This document shows, one piece after another, positions 17,761 to 26,276 of a stretch of 64,000 bases of DNA. Source of the DNA: Veillonellaceae bacterium (GTDB lineage Bacteria > Bacillota > Negativicutes > Veillonellales > Dialisteraceae); assembly GCA_025992895.1 (NCBI GenBank), contig DAJPGA010000001.1, positions 1,568,501 to 1,632,500 of the forward strand, written 5' to 3'. The stretch's first letter is position 1, and each line of letters begins with the position of its first letter. Both the position numbers and the translations under genes were made by a program. Below the pieces are notes generated by a model. It did not search any database. It was not told the DNA's origin and worked only from the letters and a program-made list of their open reading frames with translations.

Positions 17761-17924
17761 GCGGAATCACTCCTGTACTTTAAATACGAACTTATTAACC
17801 ATAATTTCAATCAGTTCCAGACAAATCTGCCTTTTATCCCACCCGCAAAATATTTTCCTAAAAAAACAGGTACGTATTGCCAGTGGAGCAGAGTTCATAT
17901 ATTTTTTTAGATTACACGTATCAT

Positions 17925-17953
17925 AGCATAGCAAATATTATATGTGATTTCAA
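17925..17953 (-). promoter_or_regulatory. Possible murA promoter
   Basis: TTGAAA at 17948-17953 and TATGCT at 17925-17930 (both - strand) are separated by 17 bp. The resulting leader would be about 160 nt. The gap 17761-17959 contains no gene. Confidence 0.45.
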
Positions 17954-17959
17954 GAAAAT

Positions 17960-18622
17960 CTATTGCCCCAATGTTGCTGTTACGCGTTTAACACTCTCGG
18001 AATCCCCTAAAATGACAAGCATATCCTCTACATCCATTTTCATATCCGGATGAGGATTGACGAACATTTCCCCTTTCCTCTTGATTGCAACAACTGTTAT
18101 ATTATATTTCTTTCTTACATCTATATCTATTAAGCTCTTTCCAATCCAGTCCTGAGGGACATGAATGGAAAGAATCGTGATATTGTCTTCCATTTCAATG
18201 TAATCGACGATGCCTGGCGAAATCAGATTGTGTGCTACCCTGACGCCCATTTCTTTTTCGGAATATATAACTTTGTCTGCGCCGATCTTCTGTAGCATTT
18301 TGCCGTGCAATGGGTCCAAAGCTTTTACAACGATTTTCTTGACGCCCATATCTTTCAGAAGAAGCGTAGTCATAAGGCTTGCGGATAGTTCCCCGACTGC
18401 TACAACCGCTACATCTGCATTACCCGCTCCAATAGCAGTCAGGTTCTTCTCGTCTGAACAGTCGGCACACACTACATACCCCAATGTGTCAGATAAATCC
18501 TGCACTACATCTTCTGCAATATCCATTGCCATTACATCATAGCCCATTTTTTCCAGTGTTACAGCGACACTCTCTCCAAAGCGGCCAAGTCCTGCAACAA
18601 AAAACTGTAATTTACGTCCCAT
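17960..18622 (-). CDS. ktrA: KtrA/TrkA potassium-uptake regulatory subunit
   Basis: 220 residues, ATG at 18620-18622 with SD GAGG. An RCK_N Rossmann domain (GLGRFG at 11-16, acidic end MDIAEDVV) spans about 5-130 and a TrkA_C domain about 140-218. One RCK unit of about 220 residues is the Ktr type; E. coli TrkA has two. It forms a cytoplasmic ring binding nucleotide and gates the membrane subunit encoded 10 bp upstream. The two genes form an operon. Confidence 0.92.
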   Translation of the reverse strand: MGRKLQFFVAGLGRFGESVAVTLEKMGYDVMAMDIAEDVVQDLSDTLGYVVCADCSDEKNLTAIGAGNADVAVVAVGELSASLMTTLLLKDMGVKKIVVKALDPLHGKMLQKIGADKVIYSEKEMGVRVAHNLISPGIVDYIEMEDNITILSIHVPQDWIGKSLIDIDVRKKYNITVVAIKRKGEMFVNPHPDMKMDVEDMLVILGDSESVKRVTATLGQ

Positions 18623-18632
18623 ATCTTAATCC

Positions 18633-19979
18633 TCATCCCACAATTATATTTTCTTTAGGATATTTAAGCTGGCGGCTGTGATGGCTGGCAAATGTAATTG
18701 CCAGTGTCATGACGCCAATTCTGCCTATATACATGGCTATCATCAATACAATCTTGCAAGGTGTGTTCCACTCGCCAGTAAGCCCCATGCTGAAGCCCAC
18801 CGTACTGAAAGCCGAAACAGCTTCAAACATAACATCTTCAAAGTCAAAGCTCATCGGCTCAAAAACAAATACGAGAAAAGCGGTAATAAACGTAATCACC
18901 ACTGCAAGAGTAAAGACATTCGATGCTTTGACGAGACAGTCCGGATCCACATGCTTATGAAAAATAACAACATCTTTTTTGCCTCTTATCCAGGCATAAA
19001 GTGATAGGAAAAGCAGTCCGATTGTTGTCGTACGTATGCCGCCGCCCGTAGATACGGGAGCTGCCCCGATAAACATGAACATCATAACCAAAAGAACGGT
19101 TTGATCAAGCATGGAATGTATATCAAAAACAGCAAATCCGCCCAATCTGGACGAAACCGACATAAATACGGCGCTCTGCCATTTCTCCATAGTCGAAAGT
19201 CCGCCAAGGGTCTCCGGATTATTTCCTTCCAGATTATAAAATATAATCGTTCCAAGCGGAATCAGAATCGCTTCCATCAGGAAAATAAGCTTGCTGTTCA
19301 AGGACAGCCCGGACCAGCTCCTGTGTCTCAGAAAGTCATCCGCTGCCATGAATCCGACGCCTCCAAGGAACATCGTTACGACAATAACTGTACTGACAAA
19401 GGGATCTGCAGCCATTTTGGCAAATCCTGCATTAGCTCCCATAATATCCAATCCGCAGTTAGTAAATGCAGATACGGCATGCCAGTATCCAAGATAGATG
19501 CCCATGGCACCAAATTTAAAATAAAAATAAAATGCTAGAAGCGTCCCCGAGATAAACTCAACCAGGAGTGTCATGAATATGATTTTACGCACAAGCATAA
19601 CCATTCCGGACGGAGTTTGCAGATTGAAGGAATCTCTGATGAGCAAACGTTCCTGAAGGCGGATCTTGCGTCCTGTCGATATCCCTACCATCGCCATGAT
19701 AGTCATGATGCCAAGACCGCCAACCTGCATAAGGAATAATATCACAAGTTGTCCGAATATAGTGAAATCGTTTCGTACATCAAACATGGACATTCCCGTA
19801 ACACTGACAACGCTTACAGACATGAACAGCGCATCAACAAAGCTGACCTCTGCATTTCCCGTTCTTGAAAAGGGGAGCATCAGCAAAAGCGCGCCGAAAA
19901 CCATGAATAAGGCAAAGCCGCCGCAGATCAGTACGCCCCTGTGCAATTGGCTCAAAGCCGAAACAATGTATCTGAACAT
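18633..19979 (-). CDS. ktrB: KtrB/TrkH potassium-uptake membrane subunit
   Basis: Start placed at ATG 19977-19979, behind GGGG; the longer TTG frame to 20018 lacks an SD. About 448 residues with eight or more membrane helices and the four pore-like repeats of the TrkH/KtrB family: VTGMSMFDVRNDFTIFG in the first, TNCGLDIMGANAGF in the second, SSRLGGFAVFDI in the third and FSTVGFSMGLTGEW in the fourth. It takes up K+ together with the RCK protein encoded just downstream. Symbol ktrB is inferred from length and the single-RCK partner; trkH-like is the safe name. Confidence 0.92.
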   Translation of the reverse strand: MFRYIVSALSQLHRGVLICGGFALFMVFGALLLMLPFSRTGNAEVSFVDALFMSVSVVSVTGMSMFDVRNDFTIFGQLVILFLMQVGGLGIMTIMAMVGISTGRKIRLQERLLIRDSFNLQTPSGMVMLVRKIIFMTLLVEFISGTLLAFYFYFKFGAMGIYLGYWHAVSAFTNCGLDIMGANAGFAKMAADPFVSTVIVVTMFLGGVGFMAADDFLRHRSWSGLSLNSKLIFLMEAILIPLGTIIFYNLEGNNPETLGGLSTMEKWQSAVFMSVSSRLGGFAVFDIHSMLDQTVLLVMMFMFIGAAPVSTGGGIRTTTIGLLFLSLYAWIRGKKDVVIFHKHVDPDCLVKASNVFTLAVVITFITAFLVFVFEPMSFDFEDVMFEAVSAFSTVGFSMGLTGEWNTPCKIVLMIAMYIGRIGVMTLAITFASHHSRQLKYPKENIIVG

Positions 19980-20100
19980 TATAAAATTCCCCTTTATCCC
20001 CCATATGGTCTTTTCCAAGCAATTTATTTTATTATATAAACGCTTCTTTTATTATACTATTTATTTTATTGGGAAACTCGGAAATCCTCAATAAAGAAAT

Positions 20101-20145
20101 AAAAGGGCTGTGATGAAATGATTGAACATCTCGTCACAGCCTCTT
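20101..20145 (-). terminator. Terminator after the CBS-domain gene
   Basis: GGCTGTGA (20106-20113) pairs with TCACAGCC (20134-20141), and pairing continues inward with wobbles to about 17 bp; the - strand then reads CTTTTATTT. It lies 14 bp after the CBS gene stop. Confidence 0.8.
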
Positions 20146-20158
20146 TATTCTTTATGTA

Positions 20159-20749
20159 CTATTTTTCCTTATCATTGGCAGTACTGCTGTTGCCTGGTTT
20201 TTCAGCACCTTTGTCTTTACCTATTTCCTTAAGGGCTTCTTCTGCCTCAATAGCAGCTATAGCGCCAAGTATATCATGTCTGGTTATAATGCCGACCAAC
20301 CTGACCGGCACTTTAGCTCCTTTGACCTTGATATCTTTTTTAGGTTTTTCCACAACCGGCACAGTCTTCAAATGTTCATCAACCATGAGCGTAGTAATCG
20401 TATCCATGTCGGTATCGGGTGTTACACAACGCACATCTCGCGTCATGATTTCAGATGCAGTCGTTGCGAGCAGTTTCCTGAATGATTTTTCATACCGTCC
20501 AAAACCGTAATAATAAAGATTTCCGCCCAGTACATCTACGTACTGAGGAATCTGAGGACGAACCTTCTTATAAAGAAGATCCCCTTCCGAAACAATGCCC
20601 AACAATTCATTATCGTCCCCGACTACTGGAATCGCACTGACCGGATGTGTAATAAAAAGCCCGACCAGTTCGTGTACAGTTATGTCAGGAGAGACGGTAA
20701 ATACATAATTGGTCATAAAATCCTTTGCTTTTAGTGACCTGGCCATCAT
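20159..20749 (-). CDS. Two-CBS-domain protein
   Basis: 196 residues, ATG at 20747-20749 (a second ATG follows) with a strong GGAAGGGG SD. Two CBS modules, about 9-62 (MTNYVFTVSPDITVHEL, IPVVGDDNELLGIVSEGDLL) and about 98-160 (MTRDVRCVTPDTDMDTI, LVGIITRHDIL), form a Bateman pair, separated by a Tyr/Gly-rich linker. Such pairs usually bind adenine nucleotides and sense energy or control another protein. No catalytic domain is attached. It has its own terminator, so it is likely a single-gene transcript. Partner unknown; the ktrA-ktrB genes next door are a possibility only. Confidence 0.85.
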   Translation of the reverse strand: MMARSLKAKDFMTNYVFTVSPDITVHELVGLFITHPVSAIPVVGDDNELLGIVSEGDLLYKKVRPQIPQYVDVLGGNLYYYGFGRYEKSFRKLLATTASEIMTRDVRCVTPDTDMDTITTLMVDEHLKTVPVVEKPKKDIKVKGAKVPVRLVGIITRHDILGAIAAIEAEEALKEIGKDKGAEKPGNSSTANDKEK

Positions 20750-20803
20750 AACCCCTTCCTTCCAAAATAAAGCCTAAATCTATTATTACTTCCTTCCTAT
20801 ATT

Positions 20804-20832
20804 ATTTTATCCAATTTTAAATAAAGCCGCAA
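20804..20832 (-). promoter_or_regulatory. Possible promoter of the CBS-domain gene
   Basis: TTGCGG (20827-20832) and TAAAAT (20804-20809) on the - strand, 17 bp apart, about 55 bp before the start codon. Confidence 0.35.
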
Positions 20833-20863
20833 TTAATTTTATCTTTTGTTTTCGGATTATAGA

Positions 20864-21343
20864 TTATAAATGATAATGCTGGTTGTGAATAATTTTCATG
20901 GCTCTGTAAATCTGCTCAGAGAGTATCAGCCTTGCCATCTGATGCGTCAATGTCATCTTGCCAAATGATATGCGCAGATTTGCCCTCTTCCGTATATTTT
21001 CTCCATTCCCATAAGGACCTCCAATCATAAAATAGAAGTGATTGGTCCCTGTGAGCATCTTATCATTCAAACAATCTGCAAATTCTTCAGAGGTCATTTC
21101 TTTCCCTTTTAAATCAAGAAGGATCAGGTAATCTTCATCACGAATGTGTTTAAGAAGACTTTCTCCCTCTTCCATCAATATTTTTTCTTTCATGACGGGA
21201 GAACAGTTATCGGGCATCTTCACTTCATTTTGCTCTAATTCCTCCCATTTTGAAAATGGTGTGAGGCGCTTCACGTATTCCTGAATGCCTGCCCGCATCC
21301 ATTTCTCCTTGATTTTCCCTACAGCAAGTATCGTTATTTTCAT
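20864..21343 (-). CDS. rlmH: RlmH, 23S rRNA pseudouridine-1915 N3-methyltransferase
   Basis: 159 residues, the normal length. The SPOUT methyltransferase features are clear: MKITILAVGKIKEKWM at the start, FMIGGPYGNG for the SAM-binding knot, and the C-terminal EQIYRAMKIIHNQHYHL. It methylates the pseudouridine at position 1915 in helix 69 of 23S rRNA in complete ribosomes. Its ATG overlaps the stop of the htrA gene by four bases, so the two are translationally coupled; htrA-rlmH is a common pairing in Firmicutes. Confidence 0.96.
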   Translation of the reverse strand: MKITILAVGKIKEKWMRAGIQEYVKRLTPFSKWEELEQNEVKMPDNCSPVMKEKILMEEGESLLKHIRDEDYLILLDLKGKEMTSEEFADCLNDKMLTGTNHFYFMIGGPYGNGENIRKRANLRISFGKMTLTHQMARLILSEQIYRAMKIIHNQHYHL

Positions 21344-22527
21344 GAGTTATTCCCCGGAGCAGAGGAAAGAAGCACGTCTGTATTCGTCTCCCTGCCATTG
21401 TGTGAATAAGTAAGGCTGATGCGGTCCCCGGGCTGATGACCATCAAGAATATCCCTCATTTCCTTTACTGAATTGATCTTCTTGCCGTCGATTGCCAGGA
21501 TGTAATCTCCCGGTTTCACGTTTGTAAGGCTCAATGGACTGTTTTCGGCAACTTTCATAACAAGAACGCCGTTTTCATTGTTCCATGTATATCCATACCT
21601 CATGGCTATGTCTTTATCAGCAGCGTAAACGCCAAGATAAGCACGAATAACCTTCCCGTGTTCAATCAGCTGCTGCACAATGCCCTTTACCTGGTTAATC
21701 GGAATGGCAAATCCCATTCCTTCGATTCCCTCTTTGGAAATCTTCGCACTATTGATTCCTACTACCTTGCCGTCTGCCGTCACTAAAGCGCCTCCGGAAT
21801 TGCCCGGATTGATAGCGGCATCGGTCTGAATCAATTTAAATCTCTGATCAACATCATCAAGGCTCCTGTTCAGAGCACTGATTACGCCGACGGTTACCGT
21901 CCCCTGGAATTCAAGTCCTAAAGGATTGCCTATGGCAATAGCAGTTTCACCCACCTGCAAATTATCTGAGTCGCCAAAGCTTGCAACAGGAAGATCATCG
22001 CTGCCATCAATTTTCACAACGGCAAGATCCGTGGCCGGATCGGTGCCTATAACAGTTCCTGATACCGTCTTGCCATTAGAAAGCGATACGTTTACATCCT
22101 TGCTTCCTGAAACGACATGATTGTTGGTAACAATATATCCCTTTTTATCAAAGATAACTCCGGAACCGACACTTGTTCCTACCTCGACACGGCGGTTAAA
22201 TATATCCCTGTCATACACTTTTGTTGTGATTCCGACAACTGCAGGACCAACTTCTTTGACAGCCTGAACAATCGCAGTATTCCTGACTGCCGGCAGTTCC
22301 TTATTCTTATCCGGGGTTTGCTGGAACATCTGACTGGAGGATGCGGCAGTACTTGCTTTGGGAACAATGCTGAAATTTCCCATGAAATAACCACCGGCTC
22401 CGCCTATGATCAATAAAGCTGCCGCCAGGGCGAACAGTTTCTTTCTTCCTGAGCTTTTATCATCTTTATTTAATTGAATTTTTTTGCCATTCTGTTCGAG
22501 CTGCTTATCAAGTTCTTCTCTATCCAT
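21340..22527 (-). CDS. htrA: HtrA/DegP-like membrane-anchored serine protease
   Basis: 395 residues, ATG at 22525-22527 with SD GAGGG. A basic cytoplasmic N-terminus, one membrane helix (about 31-50), a trypsin-like domain with catalytic His137 (TNNHVV), Asp167 (TDLAV) and Ser244 (GNSGG), and one PDZ domain (about 295-385). This is the HtrA type of Firmicutes, anchored with the protease facing the periplasm. It degrades or refolds damaged exported proteins under envelope stress. In a diderm cell this protease would help police outer-membrane proteins in transit. Confidence 0.95.
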   Translation of the reverse strand: MDREELDKQLEQNGKKIQLNKDDKSSGRKKLFALAAALLIIGGAGGYFMGNFSIVPKASTAASSSQMFQQTPDKNKELPAVRNTAIVQAVKEVGPAVVGITTKVYDRDIFNRRVEVGTSVGSGVIFDKKGYIVTNNHVVSGSKDVNVSLSNGKTVSGTVIGTDPATDLAVVKIDGSDDLPVASFGDSDNLQVGETAIAIGNPLGLEFQGTVTVGVISALNRSLDDVDQRFKLIQTDAAINPGNSGGALVTADGKVVGINSAKISKEGIEGMGFAIPINQVKGIVQQLIEHGKVIRAYLGVYAADKDIAMRYGYTWNNENGVLVMKVAENSPLSLTNVKPGDYILAIDGKKINSVKEMRDILDGHQPGDRISLTYSHNGRETNTDVLLSSAPGNNS

Positions 22528-22618
22528 ACGAATCCCTCATATCTGTCCTTAGACTACTAATTAATACAAGCAAAACAAACTAAAGTTCAATCTTCAGGGT
22601 ATATCTATTGTTTTATGT

Positions 22619-22627
22619 ATTATAACA
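22619..22627 (-). promoter_or_regulatory. Possible extended -10 promoter of htrA
   Basis: TGT followed by TATAAT on the - strand (22619-22627), an extended -10 box; the -35 region is weak. It would give a leader of about 85 nt for htrA-rlmH. Confidence 0.45.
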
Positions 22628-22670
22628 TGGTAAAAATATAAATCTTTATTCCTGAAATTAAACAAATTAT

Positions 22671-22701
22671 AAAAAGACAGCAGGTTTATGTTCCTGCTGT
22701 C
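22671..22701 (-). terminator. Intrinsic terminator after rny
   Basis: GACAGCAGG (22676-22684) pairs with CCTGCTGTC (22693-22701) around an 8-base loop; five T follow on the - strand. It separates rny from htrA. Confidence 0.92.
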
Positions 22702-22717
22702 TCTTATATAGCTTAAA

Positions 22718-24292
22718 TTACTTAGCGAAGTCTGTAGCTCTTGTTTCGCGAATCACTACGACTTTGACCTGACCAGGATATTGCAGTTCCTTTTCAATAC
22801 GCTGTGAAATATCATGTGCCAGAATAGTAGCCTGATCTTCACTTACCTTTTCTGGTTTTACGATGACTCTCAGTTCACGGCCGGCCTGGATTGCATAGCA
22901 GTTGGAAACACCGGAGAATGATTTTGCTATATCTTCAAGCTTTGTCAGTCTCTTGATATAGTTCTCCAAAGTTTCTCTTCTTGCTCCAGGACGGGCAGCG
23001 GAAATTGCATCAGCTGCGGCAACCAGAACAGATTCGATACAGGTTGGTTCCGTATCTCCATGATGTGAAGCTATTGCATTGATAACCTGCGGCGGTTCAT
23101 GGAACTTCTGCGCCAATTCAACACCCAGTTCAACATGGGTGCCTTCCTGTTCCCTGTCCACGGCCTTGCCAATATCATGAAGCAGGCCGGCGCGCTTGGC
23201 AAGATCCACATCTGCTCCGATATCTGCTGCCATGATACCCGCAAAATAGGAGGTATCTATACAATGCTGCAGCACATTCTGTCCATAGGAAGTACGATAC
23301 TTCAAACGGCCAAGAATCTTAATCAGATCCGGATTCATTCCGCGGATGCCGCACTGCATAACTGCCTGCTCGCCTGCTTCCCGGATTTCCTTCTCAACGT
23401 CTTTCTTTGTCTTTGCAACCACTTCTTCGATTCTTGCAGGATGAATGCGTCCATCTTTTACAAGACTCTCAAGTGCAAGACGGGCAATTTCCCTGCGGAT
23501 TGGATCGAAGCAGGAAAGGATAACAGCCTCAGGCGTATCATCAATAATAAGATCTACGCCGGTAAGAGTTTCTATTGCACGTATATTTCTTCCTTCGCGG
23601 CCTATGATACGGCCTTTCATTTCTTCATTCGGAAGCGCCACTACAGAAACGGTTGTCTCCGAAACTGTATCAGCTGCATTTCTCTGAATAGCACCGGCTA
23701 TGATTTCTCTGGCCTTTGTATCAGCAGTTGCCTGGGCTTCTTCAATGGCATCTCTGATTCTGACTGCCTTTTCGTGCGTCAATTCTTCATCTACACGGGC
23801 AATAATCATATCCTTTGCCTGTGCACGTGATAACTGGGATATTTCTTCCAGTTTCGCTTCCTGCTGGCTATATAAAGCTTCAACCTTGTCTTTCTGCGCT
23901 TTAACCTGGACTTCTTTCTTATCCAGCTGCGCTTCACGCTGTTCGAGATTCCCGCTTCTCCAGTCAAGATTATTTTCCTTCTGGACAAGTCTCTGCTCGT
24001 ACTTCTGAAGCTCGTCACGACGCTGCTTGCTTTCCTGCTCAACGTCTTCACGCAGCTTGTGAATTTCTTCCTTTGTCTGAACAAGGGTCTCTTTCTTTAA
24101 AGTTTCTGCTTCCCTTGATGCAGATTCAAGCATTTTCTTTGCATCATCAGCGATCTGCTTTGCTTTTTCTTCAGCAGATCCAATGCGCGCTTCTGCAATT
24201 CTCTTTCTCAGGAGATATCCTACACCGATACCGACAACTGCAGCAACAATACAACCCAAAATCACATAAAGTAAAACTTCATCTAGTGTCAA
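22718..24292 (-). CDS. rny: RNase Y, membrane-anchored endoribonuclease
   Basis: Two starts are possible: GTG at 24299-24301, or TTG at 24290-24292. I prefer the TTG because an excellent SD (AAAGAGGTGA) lies six bases before it and would overlap the GTG. About 524 residues: N-terminal membrane helix, a long Glu/Lys/Gln coiled coil (to about 200), a KH domain ([21 protein letters not shown]), and an HD domain with LLHDIGKA and SHHGD metal-binding residues. RNase Y begins mRNA decay in Firmicutes. The gene has a strong promoter, a leader of about 200 nt and its own terminator. Confidence 0.96.
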   Translation of the reverse strand: MTLDEVLLYVILGCIVAAVVGIGVGYLLRKRIAEARIGSAEEKAKQIADDAKKMLESASREAETLKKETLVQTKEEIHKLREDVEQESKQRRDELQKYEQRLVQKENNLDWRSGNLEQREAQLDKKEVQVKAQKDKVEALYSQQEAKLEEISQLSRAQAKDMIIARVDEELTHEKAVRIRDAIEEAQATADTKAREIIAGAIQRNAADTVSETTVSVVALPNEEMKGRIIGREGRNIRAIETLTGVDLIIDDTPEAVILSCFDPIRREIARLALESLVKDGRIHPARIEEVVAKTKKDVEKEIREAGEQAVMQCGIRGMNPDLIKILGRLKYRTSYGQNVLQHCIDTSYFAGIMAADIGADVDLAKRAGLLHDIGKAVDREQEGTHVELGVELAQKFHEPPQVINAIASHHGDTEPTCIESVLVAAADAISAARPGARRETLENYIKRLTKLEDIAKSFSGVSNCYAIQAGRELRVIVKPEKVSEDQATILAHDISQRIEKELQYPGQVKVVVIRETRATDFAK

Positions 24293-24301
24293 ATACTTCA
24301 C

Positions 24302-24501
24302 CTCTTTCTTTCCAATATTTTTTCATTAGACATTCCGAAACACTGCCTTTATCTTGTCATATCCGTCATTTGCATTGTAAGCTCCAGACCAGATCATCCG
24401 GATAGTTATATTAAAATTATCATCTGATAATAAAACAAAAACGATCCATCCTGATAAAAGGCAAACAAATTAAAATAATCTTGCCAATTTGACACATATT
24501 A
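24302..24501 (-). other. rny leader, no gene seen
   Basis: The gap 24302-24627 holds the rny promoter and a predicted 5' leader of about 200 nt. It is AT-rich with a few short inverted repeats, but I recognise no riboswitch or small gene. Long leaders on RNase genes can allow self-control; that is inference. Confidence 0.4.
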
Positions 24502-24530
24502 ATTCTAAATTCTTTAGTTTTCATTGTCAA
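24502..24530 (-). promoter_or_regulatory. rny promoter
   Basis: A perfect TTGACA (24525-24530) and TAGAAT (24502-24507) on the - strand with a 17-bp spacer, matching the housekeeping sigma consensus at 11 of 12 positions. Confidence 0.75.
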
Positions 24531-24627
24531 GGCGAGCATCTGTAAACACCGCTGTTTTACGGGCAGTTCTCCCCCCAAAAATACCTTACCGTATTTGAAA
24601 CATATGGCATCCTAAGCGCTTTTCCCC

Positions 24628-24930
24628 TCAGTCTCCTCTTCCACCTCCAAGAAGTGACCAGAGCAGAAGCGCGCCAAAAGCCACCCAGGACATAAAATAA
24701 CTCATTATGCCTAAATCTGTCAGGATATTGATTACGGTCAGCCCCAGCATAAAGAGCATATTCTCCCTCATATTCAGGAGTGGATCCCTTTTAAACAGGA
24801 AGTAAGACGATACAAGTACTCCGCAATTTACAATTAAAACTGCCGGAAGATAAAACATAAGAGGAACAAGCTGAAGAATATAGCTCCCGAAGAGCATGAT
24901 GCACATCACATAAATCCATGTAGATGCCAT
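24628..24930 (-). CDS. Small four-helix membrane protein of unknown function
   Basis: Start placed at ATG 24928-24930: GGGAGG lies seven bases upstream and the preceding gene's stop is two bases away. 100 residues, nearly all hydrophobic, with probable membrane helices at about 5-23, 27-47, 57-75 and 78-95, a polar loop (FKRDPLLNMREN) between the second and third, and a Gly/Arg tail (GGGRGD). I recognise no family. It is translationally coupled to the metallo-hydrolase gene, so the two probably act together. Confidence 0.7.
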   Translation of the reverse strand: MASTWIYVMCIMLFGSYILQLVPLMFYLPAVLIVNCGVLVSSYFLFKRDPLLNMRENMLFMLGLTVINILTDLGIMSYFMSWVAFGALLLWSLLGGGRGD

Positions 24931-24932
24931 AT

Positions 24933-25628
24933 TTATTCCTCCCTGAACATATCTCCGTCCTTTTGAGGTATCCATATTTTCTGATCGGGAAAGAGCCATC
25001 TGGATTCATAGGATGGTGCCCAGACATTTCCAAAAGCATGCATGGGAATGAGCAAACCGGACTCTACCTTGGTCAGGAACTTTTTAACGCCCCACTCCCT
25101 TGCCACCTGGAGTCTTGCATCCACCGGGAACATGGCGATATCCACTTTTTCCCCGGACAGTTTTTCCAATTCTGCAAAATAATTATTTCTGGCATCCAGA
25201 TTGGCAGCATCAGAGTCGCCTGCCCAATGCCACCAGTTTAAATCACCGGCATGGAAGATGGTGATTCCATGACAATTGATCAGGAACGATCCGCCGGCAT
25301 CCGTCGAACCGTACATTTTAACGGTGAAATCCTCATTCGAATAAGAATCTCCCACTTCCATCAGATGCATCTTCCCTGCATCCCTCAAATGGAGATCACA
25401 ATCCCTATGCAGGATGTATCCATCAGCATATTCCTCAAACCGTCTGATGGATGGATTGAAATGATCCCCATGGAAGTGACTGACAAAGAAGTAAATTTTA
25501 TTTCTGCCATCTGTAATCATTTTTTCCAAATGTTGCAAGGGATCCTTATAATAGTCAAAAACGAGAACTATGTCGTCGATTTTTAAGATGAATCCGCTGT
25601 GATTCAGAAAATAAATATCTGCGGGCAT
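24933..25628 (-). CDS. Metallo-beta-lactamase-fold hydrolase
   Basis: 231 residues, ATG at 25626-25628 with SD AAAGGAG. The metal-binding motif HFHGDH is at 51-56, and a later FHAGDLNWWHW supplies the next ligands; HA in LIPMHAFG is a plausible last ligand. It resembles the UlaG/YcjY-like 'MBL fold metallo-hydrolase' group rather than beta-lactamases or RNase J. No signal peptide, so cytoplasmic. The substrate cannot be told. It is followed, two bases on, by a small membrane protein gene and is divergent from a GNAT gene. Confidence 0.85.
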   Translation of the reverse strand: MPADIYFLNHSGFILKIDDIVLVFDYYKDPLQHLEKMITDGRNKIYFFVSHFHGDHFNPSIRRFEEYADGYILHRDCDLHLRDAGKMHLMEVGDSYSNEDFTVKMYGSTDAGGSFLINCHGITIFHAGDLNWWHWAGDSDAANLDARNNYFAELEKLSGEKVDIAMFPVDARLQVAREWGVKKFLTKVESGLLIPMHAFGNVWAPSYESRWLFPDQKIWIPQKDGDMFREE

Positions 25629-25702
25629 ATGAATCTCCTTTCGCGGATGTAAAAACAGCCATAGTTACACATCCGGCAAAATAAATTGAATATCTTCTAT
25701 TA

Positions 25703-25731
25703 ATTATAAAATTTCAATAAATCTATGTAAT
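25703..25731 (-). promoter_or_regulatory. Possible promoter of the metallo-hydrolase gene
   Basis: ATTACA (25726-25731) and TATAAT (25703-25708) on the - strand, spacer 17. A further TATAAT on the + strand at 25748-25753 may serve the divergent GNAT gene, but its -35 region is poor. Confidence 0.35.
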
Positions 25732-25842
25732 TACTGTATTTATCTAGTATAATAATTATAGCATAGTCTAATTCTCATTAGCGAGAACCATCGATATATT
25801 TTAATTTCAAACTTTGGTTTATAACGACAGGAGGTTCATAAT

Positions 25843-26103
25843 ATGGTAGTCATTCATGATATGCAGGAACATCGTTTTAAAATAGAGGATCCAAAAGGTT
25901 TATGCTATTTGGAATACTCTGAGGACGGAAATAATCAGTTTACCGTTCTTCATACTATAGTTCCCGATGAACTTTCCGGCCGGGGACTGGCTGCCCAGCT
26001 GGCTCAGGCATTTTATGACTGGATCAGAAGCAACAACTATTCAATGAAATCAGAATGCACCTACATGGATGCTTGGCTCAAACGCAAAAAGATAGAAATC
26101 TGA
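25843..26103 (+). CDS. Short GNAT-like N-acetyltransferase (YjdJ type)
   Basis: 86 residues, ATG at 25843 with SD AGGAGG. It matches the short GCN5-related family of about 90 residues exemplified by E. coli YjdJ: an antiparallel sheet (CYLEYSE, NQFTVLHTIVP), the acetyl-CoA loop LSGRGLAAQLAQAFYDW and the Cys-containing end SECTYMDAWLKR. These lack the usual acceptor-binding half, so the length is normal and not a truncation. The substrate is unknown. It is one of only three + strand genes and is convergent with the GH18 gene. Confidence 0.85.
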   Translation: MVVIHDMQEHRFKIEDPKGLCYLEYSEDGNNQFTVLHTIVPDELSGRGLAAQLAQAFYDWIRSNNYSMKSECTYMDAWLKRKKIEI

Positions 26104-26238
26104 TATTCAGGGATTCTTCTTTGGTTTCCTTTTTAGAACTATGTCATTGAAAGGAATAATATGTTTTACAAATTCATTGACCGCTAATGGGAGCTCCTAT
26201 ATTCTTCTTAAATGTATTACTTGAGATATACCACAATG

Positions 26239-26276
26239 AAAAAAACACCGGGCTGGTTTTTGCCCGGTGTTTTTTT
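26239..26276. terminator. Bidirectional terminator between GNAT and GH18 genes
   Basis: A stem of about 15 bp (26239-26253 with 26262-26276; core CACCGGGC/GCCCGGTG) with A-run and T-run flanks. It can stop transcripts from both sides and overlaps the GH18 stop codon. Confidence 0.92.

Noticed and set aside
23099..23830. 243-residue + strand frame opposite rny
   Set aside because: Antisense shadow of the RNase Y HD and KH region; Cys/His-rich composition and no SD.
24302..24501. Riboswitch in the long rny leader
   Set aside because: No conserved core of a known class was found and the short repeats do not build a convincing fold.
25741..25800. Possible Fur-type box between the metallo-hydrolase and GNAT genes
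   Set aside because: TCTC...GAGA is a short palindrome only; the pattern does not match a Fur consensus well enough.
25843..26103. GNAT gene as a truncated pseudogene
   Set aside because: At 86 residues it matches the natural length of the short YjdJ-like family, with good SD and intact CoA loop.
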